Assembly (NCBI RefSeq): GCF_000067165.1
Contig: NC_010162.1
Span: 11,458,501 to 11,522,500, forward strand
Direction of reading: 5' to 3'
Source: Sorangium cellulosum So ce56
GTDB lineage: Bacteria; Myxococcota_A; Polyangia; Polyangiales; Polyangiaceae
DNA: 64,000 nucleotides
Of this stretch, positions 1 through 8,119 are shown one piece after another. Within the stretch, counting starts at the first letter, position 1. Every line of letters begins with the position of its first letter. The position numbers were made by a program, and so were the translations under genes. The notes beneath the pieces are model-generated. The model did not search any database. It worked only from the letters and a program-made list of their open reading frames with translations, and was not told the DNA's origin.

Positions 1-1
1 C

Positions 2-2308
2 GCCGCCGAGCAGGCGCAGAGGCTCTGCAGCGCGGTCGGCGACCTCGAGCCGGGGGAGCTCGACATGGTGCTCGACCTCGAGGAGACGCAGCACGCGGGC
101 GACAACGGCCATGTCTGGACGTCGCAGGACACCCTGGCTCTCCAGGTGTGGACCCGCCGCTTCGTCCAGGAGGTGAAGTCGCGCTACCCGGGCCGCTCGG
201 TCATCCTCTATACCCGCCACAACTTCTGGCACGATCACCTCGGCGGCAGCTCCGAGTTCGTCGACTGCCCGCTCTGGATCGCGAACTACACCTATGGCCT
301 CGACTCGGTGCGGGCGAGGCCCCCGGCCAACCCGAAGGACTGGGCGGACTGGGCGCGCAGGAAGCCGCTCAGGGCCTGGGACCCCTGGTCTGCGTGGTCG
401 TTCTGGCAGATCACCGCCAAGGCCGTGATGCCGGGCGTCCGGACCAACACGGTGGACGCCAACCTGTTCAATGGAACGGTGAGCGATCTGCGGCGCCTCG
501 CCCGGCTCGAGGCCGGGTCCGTGACGTCCGAGCCGCTGCCCACGGCCGACGCGCTCTGCCAGAAGCTGCTCTCGCAAGCGGACGACAGATACATCTTCGG
601 GCACGAGGTGCGCCTGACCGACCCCAACCCCTCCGCGTTCGATTGCTCCGAGCTCATCGAGTGGGGCTGCGCCCAGCTCGCCGTCGAGCCCACGATGCCT
701 GACGGCTCCTGGATGCAGGCGCGCCACGTGAAGGCGGCGCGGCTGCTCATGCCGGTGGACACGGCGATCGCGACCCGCGGCGCCCTCCTGTTCCGCTTCT
801 CGGCGGATCCGTTCACGGGCGGGCGCCCCGAGCACGCCCACGTGGCGATGAGCCTGGGCGACGGCCGCACCATCGAGGCGCGCGACACAGCGCATGGAGT
901 CGGCGTGTTCCCGGCGCTGGAGCGCGGCTGGACACACGCGGGCCGGATCCCGGGCCTCGACTACGGCGCCACGCCGCCCGGCGGCGGGCTCGCGCGCGGC
1001 GCCAAGGGGCCCGAGGTGAAGGCCTGGCAACAGCACCTGTTGACGTGGCGCGCCGGGCTCCTGCCGCGGTTCGGCGCGGACGGCGAGTTCGGCGCGGAAA
1101 CCGAGGCGGCCACGCGGATCTTCCAGCAGGAGATGGGGTTGCCCGTGACCGGCGCGGTCGGGCCCGAGACGCGCGAGGCCATGCAGCGCGCGCTGCCGCG
1201 CCCGCCCTGCGCGCTCGAGCTGCCGCGCGCGCTGGGCCGCGCGCTCATGGGCATCGTCGGCCAGGGGGCGGCCGCGGGAGGCGCGGCGCGCGCGGCGGGG
1301 CCGCAGGCAGAGCTCCAGGGAGCGGCGAGCGGGTCGATGGCCGTGGCGACGCCGGGCCACGACGCGGCCGGCGTCCGCAGCTACACGTTCGCGGAGAGCG
1401 GCTTCCGGTTCACGGTGACCGCCACCCCCGAGCCGGTCGCTGCGGCCCGGGCGAACGACGCCGGGGGCGCCGTGGCGTTCTTCGCGTCGAGCCAGGCGCA
1501 GCCCGGGTCCGCGCGTCTGGCGCCCGTGTTCGACGGGACGGGCCTCGACTGGCTGCCGCCGCGCGATCCGGGCGCGCTCACCGGCACGAGGTTCTACGAG
1601 CAGGTCCGGGGCCTGTCGCTCGCGGCGCGGGAGGAGCTCTTCCTCCAGGAGGTGCTGCGGGGGAACGTGCCCAGCTTCCTGCGCCGCTTCCATCGCGTCA
1701 CGGTCGAGGCGCCCGACGGAAAGCGGGGCGTCGCGTACGTGTGCGCCGACTACCTGGCGATCGGCCCGGACACCGATTTCCTGCGCATGCCGCTCACCGG
1801 CGTCACCGCCCAGCGCGTCGCGGATGCGTGCGGCTGCGTGCTGCCGACGAAGAAGCTCGTGAAGGACATCTATGCCGCCTCGCGGAAGCAGACGGCCATC
1901 CCGTTCAATCCCCAGGACGGCACCAAGGTGGAGCGCTTTCGTGACCACCACCTGGCCATCGAGCAGCACCGGGTCGGCGAGCTCGGCGAGCTGCTCGCGG
2001 GGCACAAGAAGGACGTCGTGGTGACCAACCGGCTGCACCACCACGCGCGCCGGCTGGCGATCTTCGGCTTCTACAAGGCGGACGGCAAGCCGTGGCAGCC
2101 GCTGGACACGTCGCTGCGGCGGCGGCTGCCGCACGAGGACACCTACGCCGACTACAGCCACGGGGTGCGGCTGATCGGCGGCCTGATGGCCCTCGGGTCG
2201 GAGCAGCGCTGCGTGGCCGACGTCCTGCTCGACCCGGCGCTGTGCGGGCTCGTGAGCGACGAGGGGATCATCAGCGTTCCGAGGTACGAAGTGCACCCGC
2301 TCGGGTGA
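2..2308 (+). CDS. Modular cell-wall hydrolase: GH25-like + NlpC/P60-like + peptidoglycan-binding domain (5' partial)
   Basis: The frame is open to the left edge, so the N-terminus is outside the window; the first ATG in view (65) is internal. The visible start (…GELDMVLDLEET) matches the catalytic Asp/Glu strand of GH25 lysozymes, and the following ~140 residues (NYTYGL, FWQIT) fit that fold. Next comes an NlpC/P60-like segment with FDCSELIEWGC (candidate Cys nucleophile) and EHAHVAM (candidate His). A PG_binding_1 domain follows (about 1000-1190: GAKGPEVKAWQQHL, DGEFGAETEAA). The last ~310 residues are a domain I do not recognise. The likely role is cutting and binding peptidoglycan, either secreted or in predation. 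GH25 and peptidoglycan binding are fairly sure; NlpC/P60 rests on motif spacing only. It could also be a phage-derived endolysin. Confidence 0.75.
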   Translation, partial: AAEQAQRLCSAVGDLEPGELDMVLDLEETQHAGDNGHVWTSQDTLALQVWTRRFVQEVKSRYPGRSVILYTRHNFWHDHLGGSSEFVDCPLWIANYTYGLDSVRARPPANPKDWADWARRKPLRAWDPWSAWSFWQITAKAVMPGVRTNTVDANLFNGTVSDLRRLARLEAGSVTSEPLPTADALCQKLLSQADDRYIFGHEVRLTDPNPSAFDCSELIEWGCAQLAVEPTMPDGSWMQARHVKAARLLMPVDTAIATRGALLFRFSADPFTGGRPEHAHVAMSLGDGRTIEARDTAHGVGVFPALERGWTHAGRIPGLDYGATPPGGGLARGAKGPEVKAWQQHLLTWRAGLLPRFGADGEFGAETEAATRIFQQEMGLPVTGAVGPETREAMQRALPRPPCALELPRALGRALMGIVGQGAAAGGAARAAGPQAELQGAASGSMAVATPGHDAAGVRSYTFAESGFRFTVTATPEPVAAARANDAGGAVAFFASSQAQPGSARLAPVFDGTGLDWLPPRDPGALTGTRFYEQVRGLSLAAREELFLQEVLRGNVPSFLRRFHRVTVEAPDGKRGVAYVCADYLAIGPDTDFLRMPLTGVTAQRVADACGCVLPTKKLVKDIYAASRKQTAIPFNPQDGTKVERFRDHHLAIEQHRVGELGELLAGHKKDVVVTNRLHHHARRLAIFGFYKADGKPWQPLDTSLRRRLPHEDTYADYSHGVRLIGGLMALGSEQRCVADVLLDPALCGLVSDEGIISVPRYEVHPLG

Positions 2309-2400
2309 TCCATGCGGTCGGTTTGCCGCGGCCGAACCTCGGGGTGAGGGGAGGGGTGGGGCTCGGCTACACTCCGCCGGTAGCAGGAGGAGCCCCCGCG

Positions 2401-3300
2401 ATGGAGCTGAGACGCACGAAGGCCATGGGCGATCACGGCAGCCTGATCGACGCGCTCGCGTCGGTCAGCGAGGCCGAGCTGCTCGACGCGATCGTCGCGC
2501 TCGCGAGGCCGCGGCACATGTTCCGCCAGCGCGCGGAGAACCGCCGCGCGGCGCGGTACGTCGCCGCCGCGCTGGAGGAGCGGGGCTACGCCGTCGAGAT
2601 CGAGGGCGAGCTCGGAAACGTGGTCGCGACGCCCAGGGCCGCTGTCGATCGCCCGATGATCCTCGTCGGGGCGCACTACGACAGCGTGCCCGACACGCCC
2701 GGCGCCGACGACAACGCGAGCGGGATCGCCGCGATGCTCGCCTGCGCGCGGGCGCTCTCGCGCTTCGAGCCGGCCCTGCCGGTGGGCTTCGTGGCCTGGA
2801 ACGGCGAGGAGGACGGGCTGCTCGGCAGCGTCGAGTTCGTGGCGCGCCATCGATCGCAGGGCGGAGCGCCGATCGCCGCCGTGCACGTGCTGGAGATGGT
2901 CGGCTACGCGAGCCACGAGCCGGGATCCCAGCGGATGCCGGTCCCGGTCCCCGGCGCGCCGGACGTCGGCGACTTCATCGGGCTGCTCACGAACCACCGC
3001 TCGAACCACCTCGTGGAGCTCGCCGCGAAGCAGGCAGAGGCGCTGGTGCCCGAGCTGCCGGTCGTGGGCCTCAAGGTCTACCTCGGCCTCGAAGAGTGGC
3101 TTCCCGTGCTCCACCGGAGCGATCACGCGCCGTTCTGGAAGGCGAAGATCCCCGCCATGCTCTGGACCGACACGGCGGAGTTCCGCAACCCGAACTACCA
3201 CCGCCCGACGGACACCCCCGAGACGCTCGACTATGGCTTCATGCGCCGCGTGACGCAGCTCGTCCTCGCGACGGTGACGCGGCAGGTCCGGACCGGCTAG
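2401..3300 (+). CDS. M28 family zinc aminopeptidase
   Basis: This 299-aa protein has the M28 metal-ligand series in order: HYDS, GADDNASG, NGEEDG, HVLEMVG and NYHRPTD, which would bind two zinc ions and remove N-terminal residues from peptides. No signal peptide is evident, so it is probably cytoplasmic. The start at 2401 is chosen because AGGAGG lies about 10 nt upstream; the open frame extends further upstream but over unlike sequence overlapping the previous gene. The SMP-30 gene follows after 11 nt. Substrate is unknown. Its last 60 bp recur, at 51/60 identity, at 14376-14435. Confidence 0.9.
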   Translation: MELRRTKAMGDHGSLIDALASVSEAELLDAIVALARPRHMFRQRAENRRAARYVAAALEERGYAVEIEGELGNVVATPRAAVDRPMILVGAHYDSVPDTPGADDNASGIAAMLACARALSRFEPALPVGFVAWNGEEDGLLGSVEFVARHRSQGGAPIAAVHVLEMVGYASHEPGSQRMPVPVPGAPDVGDFIGLLTNHRSNHLVELAAKQAEALVPELPVVGLKVYLGLEEWLPVLHRSDHAPFWKAKIPAMLWTDTAEFRNPNYHRPTDTPETLDYGFMRRVTQLVLATVTRQVRTG

Positions 3301-3311
3301 AAGGAGAACCC

Positions 3312-4232
3312 ATGGTCATCGAGCTGACCCCGAGCTTCAAGGTGATTGACGCGCGCTTCCGCAAGCTCGCGTTCCCGCACGTGCACGTCGAGAAGCTGTA
3401 CACGGGCTGCCGCTGGGCGGAGGGGCCGGCGTGGTTCCCGGCCGGGCGCTACCTCGTCTGGTCGGACATCCCGAACGACCGCATGCTGCGCTGGGACGAG
3501 ACCGACGGCTCGGTCTCGGTGTTCCGCCAGCCCGCGATGAACACCAACGGCCACACGGTCGACCTGCAGGGCCGCCTCGTGTCCTGCGAGCACCGCGGCC
3601 GCTGCGTCTCGCGCACCGAGCACGACGGCTCGCGCACGGTGCTCGCGTCGCACTTCGAGGGAAAGCGGCTGAACTCGCCGAACGACGTGGTCGTGAAGTC
3701 CGACGGCAGCGTCTGGTTCAGCGATCCGAGCTACGGCATCGACAGCGACTACGAAGGCGACGCGTCGCCGAGCGAGCAGGGCGCGCAGCGCGTCTACCGC
3801 CTCGACCCGGCCTCCGGTGCGCTGACGGTCGCCGCGGACGACTTCGTGCAGCCCAACGGCCTCGCCTTCTCGCCGGACGAGTCGCTGCTGTACATCGCCG
3901 ACACCGGCGTGACGCACGTGAAGGACGGCCCGCGCCACGTGCGCAAGTTCCGCGTCGACGCGAAGGGCACGCTGACCGGCGGCGAGGTGTTCGCGACCTG
4001 CCCCGCGGGCGTGTACGACGGCTTCCGCGTCGACGTGCACGGCAACCTGTGGCTGTCGGCGGGCGACGGCGTGCACTGCCACGCGAGCGACGGCGCCCTT
4101 CTCGGAAAGGTGCTGATCCCGGAGACGGTGTCCAACGTCTGCTTCGGCGGCGCCAAGCGCAACCGCCTGTTCATCTGCGGCACGACGTCGCTGTACGCCG
4201 TGTACCTGAACACCCGCGGCGCCGGGCGCTAG
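3312..4232 (+). CDS. SMP-30/gluconolactonase family sugar lactonase
   Basis: A 306-aa six-bladed beta-propeller of the SMP-30/LRE family, which hydrolyses aldonolactones using one divalent metal. Metal-site motifs are in place: WAEGP (Glu), NSPNDV (Asn), QPNG (Asn) and YDGFR (Asp). AAGGAGA sits just upstream of the ATG and fixes the start. It lies beside a sugar importer and a pentonate-degradation operon, so opening of a pentono-lactone (xylono- or arabinonolactone) is a sensible guess; the true substrate cannot be read from the sequence. It could be co-transcribed with the M28 peptidase (11-nt gap). Confidence 0.88.
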   Translation: MVIELTPSFKVIDARFRKLAFPHVHVEKLYTGCRWAEGPAWFPAGRYLVWSDIPNDRMLRWDETDGSVSVFRQPAMNTNGHTVDLQGRLVSCEHRGRCVSRTEHDGSRTVLASHFEGKRLNSPNDVVVKSDGSVWFSDPSYGIDSDYEGDASPSEQGAQRVYRLDPASGALTVAADDFVQPNGLAFSPDESLLYIADTGVTHVKDGPRHVRKFRVDAKGTLTGGEVFATCPAGVYDGFRVDVHGNLWLSAGDGVHCHASDGALLGKVLIPETVSNVCFGGAKRNRLFICGTTSLYAVYLNTRGAGR

Positions 4233-4236
4233 CTGT

Positions 4237-4352
4237 TGCCTGCAAAGCGCAGAATTTCGAACCGCCAAGACACCAAGGACGCCAAGAAGAGAATCTTATC
4301 TTGGCGTCCTTGGTGTCTTGGCGGTTTATTTCTCGCTTGATCGACGTGATCG
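4237..4352 (+). repeat. Dispersed 116-bp palindromic repeat, copy 1
   Basis: The core is a perfect hairpin: arms 4260-4287 and 4299-4326 (28 bp each; left arm begins AACCGCCAAGACACC) with an 11-nt loop. The outer flanks (TGCCTGCAAAGCGCAGAATT on the left, TTATTTCTCGCTTGATCGA on the right) also recur in the copy at 22571-22686, same length and same orientation. Both copies sit between convergent genes, so they could act as bidirectional terminators, but they lack T-tracts. No coding capacity; mobility unproven. Confidence 0.85.
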
Positions 4353-4443
4353 CGATTCCAGGGCGACGCGTGTGACGATTCGCCGCTGGATGCGCCTGGC
4401 GCCCCGCCCGGAGGCGTCTTGGCTGGAGGCGTCTTGGAACGGG

Positions 4444-5412
4444 TCAGCGTCCCTCTTGATGCTGTCGGCCGTAGACCAGCAGCATGGCGATGATCACGGC
4501 GCCGTAGATGATCTGGCGGCCGGCCTCGGGCATCTGCAGCACGCTGAGCATGCTCTGGAGCAGCACGATCAGGATGGTGCCGAGGACGGTGCCGAGGTAC
4601 GTCCCGCGCCCGCCCATGATGTTGGTTCCGCCGATCACCACCGCGGCGATGGCCGGCATGAGGTAGTCGTTGCCCATGGCCTGGTAGGCCTTGTGCGAGA
4701 AACCCGCCAGCAGCATACCGGTCATGGCGGAGCACACGCCGCACATCACGAAGGCGCCGATCAGCACAAGGTGCGTTCTGACGCCGGAGAGATAGACGGC
4801 CTGCTCCTGGTTGCCCACGGCATAGATGTAGCGACCGAGCGCCGTCTTCTTCAGCACGAAGGTGGCGACGCCGCCGACCAGGATCCACACGAACAGCGAG
4901 TTCGGGATGGAGAGCGTCCTGCCCACGGCCAGGACCTCCATCCACTCCGGCGCCTCGCTGCGCGGAGCGAAGCCGCCGGTGTAGAGCACCATCAGCCCCT
5001 GAAGCACGGTGTTCGTGCCCAGCGTGAAGATCATCGAGGGCACGCGCAGATAGGCGACGCCAAGGCCGTTCACCAGACCCGCGGCGGCGCCGACGGCCAG
5101 GCCGCAGGGCAACGCGGCCCAGCCGCCGATCCCCGCGGCCAGCATGGCGCTCGAGGTGAGCACCCACGGCAGCGAGAGATCGATGTGACCGAGCAGGATC
5201 ACGATCATCATGCCCGTGGCGGCCACGCCCAGGAAAGCCGCGATCTGCAGCTGTTGCAGGATGTAGTACGGGCTCAGGAAGCTCAGCGTGCCCTGGGTGA
5301 CCAGCGTGCCGATCGAGCCGCTCACGAGGACGACGCCGATCGACAGCAGCGCGTACCAGGTCGGCTTGTCGATCTCGCCGAGACGGCTCTTGAGGGAGAG
5401 AGGCTGTTGCAT
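4444..5412 (-). CDS. Sugar ABC transporter permease (second permease)
   Basis: A 322-aa hydrophobic protein of the ribose/xylose-type permease family (BPD_transp_2), with about eight to ten membrane spans. The family's conserved stretch AIAAVVIGGTNIMGGRGTYLGT is present near residues 230-260. ATG at 5412 begins MQQPLSLKSRLGE, 5 nt after the stop of the preceding permease; the open frame further upstream is antisense-like and was discarded. It would pair with the 5418-6473 permease as a heterodimeric channel. Two permeases plus one double ATPase and one binding protein resembles the YtfQRT-YjfF furanose importer layout. Confidence 0.88.
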   Translation of the reverse strand: MQQPLSLKSRLGEIDKPTWYALLSIGVVLVSGSIGTLVTQGTLSFLSPYYILQQLQIAAFLGVAATGMMIVILLGHIDLSLPWVLTSSAMLAAGIGGWAALPCGLAVGAAAGLVNGLGVAYLRVPSMIFTLGTNTVLQGLMVLYTGGFAPRSEAPEWMEVLAVGRTLSIPNSLFVWILVGGVATFVLKKTALGRYIYAVGNQEQAVYLSGVRTHLVLIGAFVMCGVCSAMTGMLLAGFSHKAYQAMGNDYLMPAIAAVVIGGTNIMGGRGTYLGTVLGTILIVLLQSMLSVLQMPEAGRQIIYGAVIIAMLLVYGRQHQEGR

Positions 5413-5417
5413 CGAGC

Positions 5418-6473
5418 TCACCTGAAGATCTGCAGCCGGTTCTTGACGCGGATGACCCAGAGCGCGCCGAGGCAGACGGCCGCGAGCAGGATGAGGCCCT
5501 CGAACAGCGGCTGGTAGAGCGGGTTGGCGAGGAGGCCGAGCGCCGAGCCCTCGTCGAAGACGCGGAAGTTGAAGGCGACGGAGCGGAGCACCAGCGCGCC
5601 GAAGAGCGATCCGATGGCGCCGCCGATCCCCCCGTACAGCGAGGTGCCCCCGATCACGACGCTGGCGATGGAGTTCAGCGTGTAGGAGCCGGCCTGCGGG
5701 ATGTCGGCGTTGCCCGACGTCGTCTGCAGCGCGAGGTAGAGGCCGCCGACGCTGGCGAAGAACCCCGACAGCGTGTACGCGGCCAGCTTGACGCGCTTGA
5801 TGCGGACGCCCGACATGTACGCCGCCTCCTGGGACGCGCCGACGGCGTAAGCGCCGAGGCCGTAGCGGGTGCGGCGGTAGTAGGCCCAGAGCAGCGCGAG
5901 CAGCGCCATCCAGATCGCGGGCGACGGGATCTGGCCGACGAAGCCCAGCGCGCCGTCGAGGGGTGCGGCGCCCGCGGCCTGCAGCAGCTCGTTCAGATCG
6001 AAGGTGGCCGCGAACGCCAGATCGCCGTCGACCTGGCCGCCGGGCGTCGGTCTCAGGAACAGCGCGACGCCGAGGAAGATCGTGCCCGAGGCCAGGGTGG
6101 CGATGATCGGTTGCAGGCGGCCATAGACCACGAGGCAGCCGTTGAGCAGGCCCGCCGCCATGCCCACGGCCAGGCACAGCAGGATGCCCAGGAACATCGT
6201 GAGCGCGCTGCCGGCAAGGACGTGCGAGGCCACGCAGTTGACGAGCGTGATCACCGCGCCCACGGACAGATCCAGGCCGCCGGTCAGCACGGGGATCGTC
6301 TGGGCCATGGCCGCCGCCACCAGCACGAACGACTCGTTGGCGTTCTGCCCCACCAGCGACGCGCTGAAGCCCTTGGGGTGGGACAGCGAGTAGAGCCCGT
6401 AGAACACGATGCACAGACCGACGGCCACGAGCAGGCCCTGGTTCTGGCGCAGGCGGAGCTTCCAGTCCTTCAT
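5418..6473 (-). CDS. Sugar ABC transporter permease (first permease)
   Basis: A 351-aa polytopic inner-membrane protein of the same BPD_transp_2 family. The signature SIASVVIGGTSLYGGIGGAI lies near residue 275, and GGLDLSVGA near residue 65 is typical of ribose-type permeases. The ATG overlaps the end of the ATPase gene by 4 nt, indicating translational coupling. The role is uptake of a monosaccharide; the neighbouring pentonate genes suggest a pentose, but the sugar is not determined. Confidence 0.9.
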   Translation of the reverse strand: MKDWKLRLRQNQGLLVAVGLCIVFYGLYSLSHPKGFSASLVGQNANESFVLVAAAMAQTIPVLTGGLDLSVGAVITLVNCVASHVLAGSALTMFLGILLCLAVGMAAGLLNGCLVVYGRLQPIIATLASGTIFLGVALFLRPTPGGQVDGDLAFAATFDLNELLQAAGAAPLDGALGFVGQIPSPAIWMALLALLWAYYRRTRYGLGAYAVGASQEAAYMSGVRIKRVKLAAYTLSGFFASVGGLYLALQTTSGNADIPQAGSYTLNSIASVVIGGTSLYGGIGGAIGSLFGALVLRSVAFNFRVFDEGSALGLLANPLYQPLFEGLILLAAVCLGALWVIRVKNRLQIFR

Positions 6474-8038
6474 CGTGCCTCCGATGGCGCGTGTTCGTCT
6501 TCGCGCCTCGCGCGCTCAGGCCCGCCGCGCAGACCGAGGGCCAGGTCCAGGATGTTCTTCTCGGTGATGTCGGGCCCAACGAGCTCGCCCTGCACGCGGT
6601 TCCGATAAAGGACGAGCACGCGGTCACAGCAGCCGATCAGCTCGTCGTAGTCCGTGGTGTAGAAGAGGATGGACGTGCCGGCGTCCGAAAGCTCGCGGAG
6701 CAGCTGGTAGATCTCCTGCTTCGTGCCGACGTCGATGCCGCGGGTGGGATCGTTGAGCATCAGCAGCCGCGGCTCCGTCATCAGCCACTTGGCCAGCACG
6801 ACCTTCTGCTGGTTGCCCCCGGACAGCGACGAGACCGGGTGGTCGAGCGAGCCGATCTTGATCTGGATGCGGCGCACCATCTCGTCGATGCGCGCGGCCT
6901 CGCGCCGGCGGTCGAGCACCACGCCGCTCGTGAACTTGTCGAGCGACGCCAGCGACAGGTTCGTGGCGATGGACATCGGCAACATCAGGCCTTCGGTCTT
7001 CCTGTCCTCGGGCACGAGGGCGATGCCGTGCGCGCGGTCCTTGGCCTTTCGCGGGCTCGCCAGCTTGACCGGCTTGCCGTCGATCTTGATCTCGCCGCGC
7101 ACATCCCTGAGCACACCGAACAGGCCGAGCAACAGCTCGCGCTGGCCCTGGCCGTCGAGCCCGCCGATGCCGAGGATCTCGCCCTTGCCGAGCTTGAACG
7201 ACACGTCCTCGAGCTGCCGCTCCCAGCTCAGGCCGCTCACCTCGAGCAGCGTCGCCGGGAAGCCGCGGGCCGCCGGCTTCGGCGGGAAGACGTGACCCAT
7301 GTCACGGCCGATCATGAGCTCCACGATCTGGTCGTCGCTGCGCCGGCCCTTGGCGAAGGTCTCGATGTGCCGGCCGTTGCGGAAGACCGACATCACGTCG
7401 GCGAGCTCCTTGATCTCGTGCATGCGGTGCGAGATGTAGAGCATGCCGACGCCCTGAGCCTTGAGCTCGGCCAGGAGCTCGTAGACCTTCTTGACGTCGC
7501 TGTTGGTCAGCGCGGAAGTGGCCTCGTCCAGGATCAGCAGCCGCGGGTTCTTGCCGAGCGCCTTCGCGATCTCGACCATCTGGCGGCGCGAGAGCGGCAG
7601 GTCGCTCACCCAGGCGTTCGGGTTCACGCCCTCGCAGCCGACGCGCGCCAGGAGCTCCTCGGCCCTGCGGACCTGCGCCTTGCGATCGAAGAGCCCCAGG
7701 CGGTTCGTCGGCATGGTGATGCCGATGTTCTCGGCCACGGTCAGCGTCGGCATCAGGGACAGCTCCTGAAAGACGCAGACGATGCCGGCGGCGTTCGCCT
7801 CGATCGGGTGGTCGAACCGGACCGGCTTGCCCTGGAGCAAGAGCTCCCCGGCGCTCGGCTTGACCACGCCGCCGATGATCTTGATGAGGGTGCTCTTGCC
7901 CGCGCCGTTCTCGCCGAGGATGGCGTGCACCTTCCCCGGCTCGCAGGCGAAGTCGACGCCGCTGAGGGCGGTGACTCCGCCATAGTGCTTGGAGACGGCC
8001 CGGAGCTCGAGGAGCGGAGGGCTCACCGGTTCGATCAT
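6470..8038 (-). CDS. Sugar ABC transporter ATP-binding protein (double ATPase)
   Basis: A 522-aa protein with two fused ATPase domains, the usual length for XylG/RbsA/MglA-type ATPases. Domain 1 has Walker A GENGAGKST (about residue 42) and Walker B LLILDEATS. Domain 2 has the degenerate P-loop GIGGLDGQGQRE typical of the family, a signature SSLSGGNQQK, and LMLNDPTRGID in the Walker B position. It energises import with the two downstream permeases. The start MIEPVSPP at 8038 lies 70 nt after the binding-protein gene, separated from it by a short tandem repeat. Confidence 0.93.
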   Translation of the reverse strand: MIEPVSPPLLELRAVSKHYGGVTALSGVDFACEPGKVHAILGENGAGKSTLIKIIGGVVKPSAGELLLQGKPVRFDHPIEANAAGIVCVFQELSLMPTLTVAENIGITMPTNRLGLFDRKAQVRRAEELLARVGCEGVNPNAWVSDLPLSRRQMVEIAKALGKNPRLLILDEATSALTNSDVKKVYELLAELKAQGVGMLYISHRMHEIKELADVMSVFRNGRHIETFAKGRRSDDQIVELMIGRDMGHVFPPKPAARGFPATLLEVSGLSWERQLEDVSFKLGKGEILGIGGLDGQGQRELLLGLFGVLRDVRGEIKIDGKPVKLASPRKAKDRAHGIALVPEDRKTEGLMLPMSIATNLSLASLDKFTSGVVLDRRREAARIDEMVRRIQIKIGSLDHPVSSLSGGNQQKVVLAKWLMTEPRLLMLNDPTRGIDVGTKQEIYQLLRELSDAGTSILFYTTDYDELIGCCDRVLVLYRNRVQGELVGPDITEKNILDLALGLRGGPERARREDEHAPSEAR

Positions 8039-8061
8039 GATGCTGGGGCGCCCGCGGGGCG

Positions 8062-8119
8062 CTACTTCACGTCTACTTCACGTTTCACGTCTACTTCACG
8101 TTTCACGTCTACTTCACGT
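8062..8119 (-). repeat. 18-bp tandem repeat that reiterates the end of the binding-protein gene
   Basis: On the plus strand the block reads CTACTTCACGT, then CTACTTCACGTTTCACGT twice, then CTACTTCACGT. Read on the minus strand, each unit contains GACGTGAAGTAG, which is the Asp-Val-Lys-stop end of the upstream gene. The array therefore provides several further copies of the same ending in the gap before the ATPase gene. It looks like replication-slippage expansion. Confidence 0.8.

Noticed and set aside
2092..2400. Upstream extension of the M28 peptidase.
   Set aside because: It overlaps the end of the wall-hydrolase gene and lacks M28 similarity; AGGAGG before 2401 marks the start.
4229..5167. 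Minus-strand frame whose end is encoded by the 116-bp repeat (…LASLVSWRFEILRF).
   Set aside because: It overlaps the permease in another frame; the repeat merely supplies an open frame.
5413..6627. Longer N-terminus for the second permease.
   Set aside because: It overlaps the first permease out of frame and gives Arg/Pro-rich sequence; MQQPLSLKSRLGE at 5412 begins the membrane protein.
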